Shown one piece after another: positions 1 to 6,900 of a stretch of DNA of 15,705 bases. The notes under the pieces are model-generated. The model was not told the origin of the DNA. It saw nothing but the letters and a program-made list of their open reading frames with translations, and searched no databases. The position numbers and the translations under genes were made by a program. The stretch is taken from positions 1 through 15,705 of the forward strand of contig JBBRTW010000130.1 in the NCBI GenBank assembly GCA_038244055.1. The letters are read 5' to 3'. The first letter of the stretch is position 1. Each line of letters starts with the position of its first letter. The DNA is from DASPKW01 sp038244055 (GTDB taxonomy: Bacteria > Planctomycetota > Phycisphaerae > Tepidisphaerales > Tepidisphaeraceae).

Positions 1-1302
1 CTCCTCCCGCGCCGTCTCGATCGCATCGCGCCAGCGCCGCGCTGTCCGCTCCGATTTGGCCGCCTTCACCTGGCAGTAGAAGCTGGTCGCCTCATCGTAC
101 GAGGCCATGATCTGCGGCAGCACTTTCGGCGTGTGGCAGCGGGCCCGCGCCGTCTCGAAACCGGCCGCCGCAAGGTGCTCGGCGTAGGTGCGATCCTCCA
201 GCATCCGATCCATCGCCTCGGCCATCGCCCGCGGGTCCGAGGCCGGCACGATCAGCCCCGTCTGCTCGTGCTCGACGATCTCGGGCAGAGCCCCGGTCGC
301 CGTCGCCACCACCGGCCGCCCGGCCGCCAGCGATTCCAGCGCCGCGTAGCTGAACGATTCGAATCCCCGGCTCGAAATTACCGCCAGCCGCGCCGCCCGG
401 AGCATGCCCGATACTTTTTCCAGCGGCACCGCCCCCGGCAGATCGATCCGCGCGCGAATCTCCGGATCGGGCACGATCTTCGGCAGGAGCTGCGCGAACG
501 ACAACCTCCCCGGCCAGCGATCCGGCCCGACGATCACCAGCCGCGCCCCCGCGTATTTCCGCGCGATGATCGAGAACGCCCGCGCCAGCGTATCCTGCCC
601 CTTGAGCGGCTCGATCCGGCCGACGCACACGATATGCGGCGGCGAATTCTCCGCCGGCAGCGGATGGCGCTCGGCCGGAAAATCCATGAAGTTCGGAAAG
701 ATGATCGGCGTGCGCCGCAGATCCCAGGTCTTATCCACCACATTCTTCATGGCCTGCGAGGGCACCGTCACCGCATCCGCGTAGCATCGCGCCGTCCGCC
801 GCTCCAGGGCCGCCAGCACGCGATGCATCGGGTTGAACGGGAAGCGGTTGATGCGGACGAAAAGCTCCCACGGGCAGTGCATCCGCATGACGATCGGCCA
901 GCGATGGATCGTGCCCGCCATCCACCCGTTGGCCGCATGCTCCGGGCATTCCACCAGGTCCAGTGGATAGGCCGCATCGATCTCGCGGATCGCCTCGTAG
1001 CTGGCCAGGTTCCACTTGATCCAGTGCCAGATCAGCGGGTGCATCCAGGCCATGAAGCGGGCCATCCCCTGCCAGTAGAGCCAGCGCAGGGCGGTGTTTT
1101 CGGTGCGGATTTCGAAGCGGGCGGGGATGCGATGGAGGTGGACGTTGAACTGCGGAATGGGCGGCCGATCCGATGGCCCGGCCACCACATGTACCTCATG
1201 CCCGGCCCGTCCAAGAGCCCCCGCGAGGCGGAACATGTACGTTCCAACGCCTCCCAGGCCCTGCTGAGGGGGATATTCGTAAGAAATCAGGCCGATGCGC
1301 AT
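1..1302 (-). CDS. GT4-family glycosyltransferase, C-terminus cut by window edge
   Basis: This is a retaining GT-B glycosyltransferase that would transfer a sugar from a nucleotide-sugar donor to a glycan or lipid acceptor at the cytoplasmic face of the membrane. The reading frame is open from the ATG at 1302-1300 to the window edge, giving at least 434 residues. The N-terminus MRIGLISYEYPPQQGLGGVG is the usual Rossmann strand and Gly-rich loop, followed by RAGHEVHVVAG. The second domain has VGRIEPLKGQDTL and the EX7E donor-site motif in GFESFSYAALESLAAGRPVV, then GLIVPASDPRAMAEAM. No strong Shine-Dalgarno precedes the start, but homology begins at once, so the start is safe. It is divergent from the peroxiredoxin gene. 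Acceptor and sugar cannot be told; capsule, exopolysaccharide or LPS-type glycan synthesis is plausible. The long plus-strand frame at 133-1443 is its shadow. Confidence 0.9.
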   Translation of the reverse strand, partial: MRIGLISYEYPPQQGLGGVGTYMFRLAGALGRAGHEVHVVAGPSDRPPIPQFNVHLHRIPARFEIRTENTALRWLYWQGMARFMAWMHPLIWHWIKWNLASYEAIREIDAAYPLDLVECPEHAANGWMAGTIHRWPIVMRMHCPWELFVRINRFPFNPMHRVLAALERRTARCYADAVTVPSQAMKNVVDKTWDLRRTPIIFPNFMDFPAERHPLPAENSPPHIVCVGRIEPLKGQDTLARAFSIIARKYAGARLVIVGPDRWPGRLSFAQLLPKIVPDPEIRARIDLPGAVPLEKVSGMLRAARLAVISSRGFESFSYAALESLAAGRPVVATATGALPEIVEHEQTGLIVPASDPRAMAEAMDRMLEDRTYAEHLAAAGFETARARCHTPKVLPQIMASYDEATSFYCQVKAAKSERTARRWRDAIETAREE

Positions 1303-1521
1303 GGCGCTTCACCCAACAGATCGCTTGCCCCGCAACCCGGCCCAGAAGCCGGCCGCGGGCATAAAACACTTATCGGCCCGAGCACCCGCCCGATTGAACG
1401 ATTTGACTCCGGCACACAGGACTGTCACGGCCGAACACCGTAAGGGGCCGGGCGAATGATGTAAAGGGGTGCGAAAAGCGTGGGTTGCGGCCTCCGCGGG
1501 ATCGGAAGGCCGGTGCGATCG

Positions 1522-1581
1522 AACTCACAATCTCAAATCTCAAATCTCAAATTCCAAATTCCAAATTTCAAATCCCAAATG
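1522..1581. repeat. Heptamer array, AATCTCA/AATTCCA family
   Basis: Seven perfectly phased 7-nt units run from 1529 to 1577 (AATCTCA three times, AATTCCA twice, AATTTCA, AATCCCA), with a decayed unit at 1522-1528. The array ends in AATG, which supplies the only plausible ATG for the peroxiredoxin gene at 1579. The rest of the gap, 1303-1521, shows no gene and no convincing promoter on either strand. Confidence 0.9.
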
Positions 1582-2115
1582 CCTCCCCCCCCATTTGTCC
1601 GCCCCCGCCCCAGCAGCTATCATTCTCCCGTCCACCCCCCTCTCACCACAGGAATTCCCCGGCCCCTCAAGCCCGGCGATGCCGCACCCGATTTCGAGCT
1701 CATGAATCAGGACAAAACCATCATCAAGCTCCGCGATCTGCGCGGCAAGAAGGTCGTGCTCCTGTTCTACCCGATGGATTTCTCCCCCGTCTGCACGGCC
1801 GAGCATTGCGCCTTCGGCCCGGAGCTCGGCAAGATCGCCCCCGATGCCTCGACCGTCGTCTTCGGCGTTTCCTGCGATTCCCCCTTCTGCCACGCGGCTT
1901 TCAAGAAGCAGTTCAGCATCCCCTACGACCTCCTGGCCGACCCCACCCGCAAAATGGCCCAGGCCTACGACATGTTCGCCGGCCTCGAACCCTATAATTG
2001 CACCAAGCGCGGGACGGTGGTGATCGGCCCCGATGGGAAGATCGCGCACTACCACGAACAGCCCATGCGCGAAGCGCGCACCGTAGGCGATATCGCGGCC
2101 GCGGCGGGGAAATGA
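1579..2115 (+). CDS. Peroxiredoxin, AhpC/TSA family (BCP/PrxQ-like)
   Basis: A thiol peroxidase reducing H2O2 and organic peroxides through a cysteine sulfenate, normally recycled by thioredoxin in the cytoplasm. From ATG 1579 it is 178 residues. The thioredoxin-fold core begins LKPGDAAPDFEL, and the active site FYPMDFSPVCTAEHC carries the Pxxx(T/S)xxC motif with peroxidatic Cys72. Cys77 lies five residues later, the resolving position in many PrxQ/BCP proteins; Cys99, Cys104 and Cys141 are also present. The conserved Arg is probably Arg144 in KRGTVVIGPDG. The start is uncertain: a GTG at 1480 would add 33 residues encoded largely by the heptamer array, while 1579 still leaves a proline-rich extension of about 28 residues before the domain. 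The TGA stop lies at the edge of the next repeat block. Confidence 0.92.
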   Translation: MPPPPFVRPRPSSYHSPVHPPLTTGIPRPLKPGDAAPDFELMNQDKTIIKLRDLRGKKVVLLFYPMDFSPVCTAEHCAFGPELGKIAPDASTVVFGVSCDSPFCHAAFKKQFSIPYDLLADPTRKMAQAYDMFAGLEPYNCTKRGTVVIGPDGKIAHYHEQPMREARTVGDIAAAAGK

Positions 2116-2260
2116 ACCACGAATGGCACGAAAGGCACGAAGTAGAAAATGGGGATGAACGCCAAGACGCGGAGACGCCAAGGTACTGAGAAAAGAGGGG
2201 GGCGGAATGGTCTTTTCTTTTCCTTCGGACTCTGCGGCTTGGCGGCTTGGCGTTCAATTT
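2116..2260. repeat. 9-nt and 8-nt degenerate repeats with an inverted pair
   Basis: Three 9-nt units of the type ACGAATGGC run from 2119 to 2145. They are followed by 8-nt units of the type ACGCCAAG at 2157-2183, with an inverted copy at 2230-2255 (CTTGGCGG units). The two octamer arms could fold back across a 46-nt A- and T-rich spacer. The frame open through here at 2149-2751 consists mostly of repeat translation and is not called as a gene. No other feature is seen between the peroxiredoxin stop and the VOC gene. Confidence 0.8.
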
Positions 2261-2311
2261 TGTTTTGGTTGAAGTTGGTTGGCCGTCCCGCATTCCCTAT
2301 CATCCCTCATC

Positions 2312-2629
2312 ATGCAATACGACCACACCGCCATCCCCTCCAGCGACATTGCCCAGAGCGTCGCCTGGTATCAGGCCCATCTCGGCGCGACCGTGCTCTA
2401 CCAGGATGCAACCTGGGCTTTCCTCGAAGTCGGCGGCCAGAAACTCGCACTGGTCACCCCCACCCAGCATCCGCCCCATGTCGCCATCCGCGTGACCCCC
2501 CAGGAACTCGAAGAAGCCGCGAGGTCGGCCAACATCCCCATCGACACCCACCGCGACGGCACCCGGGGGATTTATCTTCACGATCCGTTCGGGAATGCGG
2601 TGGAGTTGATCGTTTATCCCGAGGGGTAG
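2312..2629 (+). CDS. VOC-superfamily (glyoxalase/bleomycin-resistance-like) protein
   Basis: A single-module vicinal-oxygen-chelate protein of 105 residues, the normal size for one glyoxalase-fold unit that works as a dimer. The sequence begins MQYDHTAIPSSDIAQSVAWY, the classic first strand with metal-ligand His5 and the conserved Asp/Tyr helix, and continues HLGATVLYQD. A second His lies in PHVAIRV and the final Glu ligand in DPFGNAVELI. Family members include glyoxalase I, ring-cleavage dioxygenases, epimerases and antibiotic-binding proteins; nothing here fixes the substrate. I chose ATG 2312 because the domain begins there; TTG 2279 would add 11 residues unlike the family. No strong Shine-Dalgarno is visible. 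A heptamer array begins 12 nt after the TAG. Confidence 0.88.
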   Translation: MQYDHTAIPSSDIAQSVAWYQAHLGATVLYQDATWAFLEVGGQKLALVTPTQHPPHVAIRVTPQELEEAARSANIPIDTHRDGTRGIYLHDPFGNAVELIVYPEG

Positions 2630-2640
2630 CTCTGTTCGTG

Positions 2641-2773
2641 GTCAGTTGTCAGTTGTCCGTTGTCCGTGGTCCGTTGTCAGTTGCCATCTGCTCTTCGTTC
2701 ACCACGCCAAATGCTCCAATAAACAACAAACCACTAACAACGGACAACTGACAACGGACCACTGACAACGGAC
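2641..2773. repeat. Inverted pair of heptamer arrays, GTCMGTK family
   Basis: Left arm: six perfectly phased 7-nt units, GTC(A/C)GT(T/G), at 2641-2682. Right arm, in inverted orientation: eight phased units at 2718-2773, decaying toward the inner end (AACGGAC, AACTGAC, CACTGAC, then AAC/AAT-rich units). The arms are complementary over about 40 nt and enclose a short non-repeat spacer, so the block could form a large hairpin. The remainder of the gap up to the amidase gene (2774-2856) holds nothing recognisable. Confidence 0.92.
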
Positions 2774-2856
2774 CCCGAACTACTGGAATTAATTCCCCCC
2801 GTCCGATAGAAGGGATAGCGGTATGGGGCATGGATGCTCTCGCCGCGCTTTCCCTT

Positions 2857-2864
2857 AGAGGTGA
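2857..2864 (+). promoter_or_regulatory. Shine-Dalgarno deciding the amidase GTG start
   Basis: AGAGGTGA matches the 16S anti-SD well. Its GAGG core ends 6 nt before GTG 2868. The ATG overlapping it at 2864 is out of frame and meets a stop after seven codons, so GTG 2868 is the supported start of the amidase. Confidence 0.6.
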
Positions 2865-2867
2865 TGC

Positions 2868-3812
2868 GTGGCCAATACCCTAAATGACCGTTTCCGCCTT
2901 TTCATGGGGCCACGGATGGCTGCAATCAACACTGCGATTCAAATTCCATCAATTCTTCGGACGGGCGGCGCGGCGAATCCGTCTGAAAGCACAAAACGGG
3001 AAGAAAACATAAATCATAAAGACATCAGCACACGCGGAAGCCTTTCGAAATACGGACGGTTTGTACCCGCGCTTATGTTTTATGTCTTTACGTTTTTCCT
3101 CGCCGGCGGCTGCCAGGAACAGGGCGTCGTCGGAACCCTCCCGGGCGCGAATTTCAATGGCCCAGCCGTCCAGGCCCCGCCGCCGCCGGTTGCGCCGCAA
3201 ATCGTCAAAGCACCCGTGAAGGCCCCTGTACTGGAAATCAAGAAGCCCGCCGTGATGGCCGGCATTCCCCGCGAATGGATCCCGGCCGCCACCAAGGCCG
3301 ATGGCTGGAAGTGGATCGTCATCCACCACAGCGCCACGCCGACGGGCGGCGCCGTCGCCTTCGATCGCATGCACAAGCAGAAGGGCTGGGATGAGCTCGG
3401 TTACCACTTCGTGATCGGCAACGGCACCGACACCCGCGATGGCCAGGTCGAGGTCGGCCCGCGCTGGCCCAAGCAGAAGCACGGCGCGCACGCCAAAACC
3501 CCGGATAACCAGTTCAACGAATTCGGCATCGGCATCTGCCTGGTGGGCAATTTCGACACCCAGAACCCCTCCCGCGCTCAGCAGCAGGCCCTGGCCAAGC
3601 TCGTCGCCTACATGATGAAGACCTACCACATCCCCGCCGACCGCGTCATCGGCCACGGCGACACCAAAGCCACCGACTGCCCGGGGAAAAACGTCCACAT
3701 CGCCCAGATCAGGCAAATGGCCGTGCAGATTCTGGCCTCAGAAGGAACGCAGCCGGAGACCGTAGCCAAGCGGCCGAGTGGCGAGATGATGGTGGATCTG
3801 CCGCGAAGGTAG
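2868..3812 (+). CDS. N-acetylmuramoyl-L-alanine amidase (PGRP/amidase_2 type), predicted lipoprotein
   Basis: A zinc amidase that cuts the bond between N-acetylmuramic acid and L-alanine in peptidoglycan, for wall turnover or recycling outside the inner membrane. The catalytic domain covers about residues 145-290: WKWIVIHHSATPTGG gives the first zinc His (153 or 154), RVIGHGDTKATDCPG gives His263 and Cys271, and GYHFVIGNGTDTRDGQVEVG is the expected middle. The protein is 314 residues. Upstream of a proline-rich linker (residues 93-110) is a hydrophobic segment ending in the lipobox LAGGC, with lipidated Cys82. That signal lies about 60 residues from the GTG start, which is odd. An inverted repeat pair (3005-3100) interrupts this leader, and its right arm encodes the FYVFTFF part of the hydrophobic core. 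The catalytic call is firm; export and lipidation are inferred. Confidence 0.9.
   Translation: MANTLNDRFRLFMGPRMAAINTAIQIPSILRTGGAANPSESTKREENINHKDISTRGSLSKYGRFVPALMFYVFTFFLAGGCQEQGVVGTLPGANFNGPAVQAPPPPVAPQIVKAPVKAPVLEIKKPAVMAGIPREWIPAATKADGWKWIVIHHSATPTGGAVAFDRMHKQKGWDELGYHFVIGNGTDTRDGQVEVGPRWPKQKHGAHAKTPDNQFNEFGIGICLVGNFDTQNPSRAQQQALAKLVAYMMKTYHIPADRVIGHGDTKATDCPGKNVHIAQIRQMAVQILASEGTQPETVAKRPSGEMMVDLPRR
3005..3100. repeat. Inverted heptamer pair (AAACATA family) inside the amidase leader
   Basis: Left arm 3005-3025 holds three phased units, AAACATA, AATCATA and AAGACAT. The inverted right arm at 3073-3093 holds TTATGTT, TTATGTC and TTTACGT. They flank a 47-nt spacer. The left arm encodes ENINHKDI and differs by one base from 5783-5803 in the Hsp70 gene, where the same residues are read in the same frame. 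Confidence 0.88.
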
Positions 3813-3818
3813 TTCGAT

Positions 3819-3952
3819 GTCAGTTGTCCATCGTCCATCGTCCATTGTCCATTGTCCATCGTTATTGTTCAGGGGGACCGTGCAACAATGGACGATTGAC
3901 CATGGACAATTGGCAAATAAGCAATGGACAATTGACCATGGACAATGGACGA
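3819..3952. repeat. Inverted pair of heptamer arrays, GTCCATY / TGGACRA family
   Basis: Left arm: six phased units at 3819-3860 (one GTCAGTT, then GTCCATC and GTCCATT). Right arm: about nine units at 3889-3952 (TGGACAA, TTGACCA, TGGACGA, with one 8-nt slip at 3917-3924) in inverted orientation. The block fills the gap between the amidase stop and the Hsp70 start, leaving no visible ordinary promoter; one ATG candidate for the Hsp70 gene (3945) lies inside it. Confidence 0.92.
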
Positions 3953-3962
3953 TCCAAGGGCC

Positions 3963-6900
3963 ATGCCTGAATTGGAAATGAACACCGAAGGGCCGCCGCG
4001 CTACGTCGTGGGGATCGATCTGGGGACCACCAACAGCGCCGTCGCATTCGTCGACACCCATGACAAGAACTGGGCCGTTCGCGATTTCAAGATTACGCAG
4101 GTCGTGGGGGCCAATGAAACCGAAGCCCGCGATGTTCTCCCCTCATTCCACTATGAAGCAGCCGCATCGGAATTCCCGGCCGGCGCTCTGGACGTTCCCT
4201 GGAGACCGGGTGCGAGCGCCGTCGTCGGCTATTTCGCCCGCGAGCACGGCGCGGCCGTTCCCGGCCGGCTGGTCGTATCCGCCAAGTCCTGGCTGAGCCA
4301 TTCCGGCGTCGATCGCTCGGCCGATCTCCTCCCCTGGCATGCGGCCGAGGGCGCGACCAAACTCTCACCCGTCGAGGCCAGCCGTCGCTATCTCGAACAC
4401 ATGCGAATGGCCTGGGATCATGCCCATCCCGAGCATCCGCTGGAAGCGCAGGATGTGATCCTCACCGTCCCCGCCTCCTTCGATGAAGTCGCCCGCGAAC
4501 TGACCGTTGCAGCCGCCCGCGGCGCGGGAATGAAACGGGTCACCCTCCTCGAGGAACCGCAGGCCGCGTTTTACGCGTGGATTAATCGAGAAACCACCGG
4601 CAACGGTGGCGCCGCCGGCGAACAGGCGGCGTGGGAGAAAAAGGTGCGCGCCGGCCAGAAAATCCTCGTATGCGATGTAGGCGGCGGAACGACCGATTTC
4701 TCGCTGATTCGCGTTCGCGAGGGTTCAGGGTTTAGGGTTCAGGGTTCAGGGCAGAAGTTAGAAGCGAGAAGCGAGAAGCTAGAAGGTCCGTCGTCAGTTG
4801 TCCGCGGTCCGTTGTCCGTTGAAGGCGATCCACTCCTCTCAACTGACAACGGACAACGGACAACTGACAAACAATTGACCATTGACCATGGACCATTGAC
4901 ACCCGCCCGCAACCTGAGTTTCATCCGCGTCGCCGTCGGCGAGCATCTGATCCTCGGCGGCGACAATCTCGATCTGGCCCTGGCCCATCACATCGAGAAG
5001 AAAATCAAGGGCGAGGGGAAGTTGGAAGCGCGGCAATGGGGCCCGCTGGTTCGAACCTGTCGCGCCCTCAAGGAAACTCTGCTGGGCGAGAATCCGCCCG
5101 AGAAATTGACCGTCAATGCCTCGGCCGGCGGATCGAAACTGATCGGCGGCGCGATTCGCGTTGAGATCACCCGCGCCGAAGTCGAGCAGGTACTTGTGGA
5201 AGGATTCCTCCCCCGCGCCAGCCTCATCGACAAGCCGGCCGCGCGGCGCTCAGGCTTCGGCGAGTTCGGCCTGCCCTACGCGCCGGATGCGGGAATTACG
5301 CGATATCTGGCGGCGTTTCTAAGTGCCCATCGCTTCGCGGGCGAGGGTTCAGGGTTCGGGGTTCAGGGTTCAGGGCAGACTAAGGATGAAAGTGGAAGAG
5401 CTTGCCCTGAGCTTGCCGAAGGGATGAAGGATGAAAATGCAACTGACAACGGACCACTGACAACGGACAAACAATTGGCCATTGACCATGGACAATTGAC
5501 ACCCACCCGCAACTCCGGTGGCCATGGCGATCCCGCCCGGCCCGATCTGGTACTCTTCAATGGCGGGCTCTTCGAGTCGCCGATTCTGCGGGCGCGTCTC
5601 GTCGATGTGATCGGCGATTGGTTCAGCGATGCGGGCGAGCCATGGCGGCCCATCGTGTTGGAAAACGATCGCCTCGATCTGGCCGTCGCCCGCGGGGCGG
5701 CCTACTACGGCATGGTCCGCCGCGGCCAGGGCGTCCGCATCTCCGGCGGCCTGGCGCGGTCGTATTACATTGGTGTGGATGAAAACATAAACCATAAAGA
5801 CATAAAAGGCGGGGAACATTGCGATACCGAATCGCGAGATTCAGCCAGCGAGCCTCCCACCACGCGCTCGCGCGCGATCTCCATCCTCCCCGCCGGCACC
5901 GAAGAAGGCCACGAAGTCACCGGCCCCGATCGAACCTTCGATCTCCTCATCCGCCAGCCCGTCGAGTTCGGCATCTACTTCTCCAGCCTCCGCACCACCG
6001 ACCCGGCCGGCGCGATCGTCGAGATCGACCCCGAGCAGTTGCGCGAATTGCCCCCCATCCGCACCGTCCTCCAGTCCGGCCGAAAGAGCGCAGCCGATAC
6101 CGTCAAGGTCAATCTCCACGCCCGCCTGACCGAGATCGGCACGCTCGAACTCTGGCTGGCCGAAGTCGCCGGCGATCGCCAGTGGAAACTCCAGTTCGAT
6201 ATCCGCGCTACCCAGCGCTCCGATTTCTCCGCCCACCAGTCCGCCGCCGAGTCCGAAGGCATCGTCGATCAATCCATCGCCTCGGCCTGCGCCGGCCTCA
6301 TCCGCTCGACCTTCACCAAAAACTCCCCCAACCGCCCCGAGGGGCTCATCAAGCGCCTGGAAACCGCCGCCGGCATCGGCCGAAGCGACTGGCCCTCATC
6401 CCTCATGCGCGCCCTCTGGGAAGTCATGCTGGAAGTCGAGGCCGCCCGCAAGCTCTCCGACCAGCACGAGGCCCGCTGGCTCAACCTGGCCGGCTTCTGC
6501 CTGCGCCCCGGCTACGGCCTGGCCGTGGATGACTGGCGCATCGCCCAGATGTGGAAGCTCTATCCCGGCCGCGTGATTCATGCCCGGAACGAACTCGTCC
6601 GCGCTGAGTGGTGGATTCTCTGGCGCAGGCTCGCCGGCGGCCTGGCGGCCGGCCAGCAGCAGACCCTCGCCCAGCCAATCCTCGGCGCACTCCGCGACCG
6701 CATCCGCATGCCCGGCTCAGGCGGTCGCAATCGCGAACCCGCCTACCAGTTCCTCCCCCACGAAACCGCCGAGGTCTGGCGCTGCCTCGGCGCGATGGAA
6801 CTGTTATCGCAGGAGGTTAAAGCCGAACTCGCCACCCTCCTCCTCGATCTCCTTTCCCGCGACCGCCCGGGCCAGATCCACGAAGCCGCCCTCTGGGCCA

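Noticed and set aside
133..1443. 436-residue plus-strand open frame
   Set aside because: It lies opposite the glycosyltransferase, whose motifs (EX7E, Gly-rich loop) are clear. The plus-strand protein is Arg/Pro/His-rich, as expected of a GC-rich shadow.
2149..2751. 200-residue plus-strand open frame across the VOC gene
   Set aside because: Made of translated octamer and heptamer repeats and an out-of-frame reading of the VOC gene.
1522..2773. CRISPR array
   Set aside because: The units are 7-9 nt, directly tandem and degenerate, with no 24-40 nt repeats, no unique spacers and no cas genes.
4722..4749. True telomere or chromosome end
   Set aside because: The GGTTCAG units are short, internal and in frame within an otherwise intact gene.
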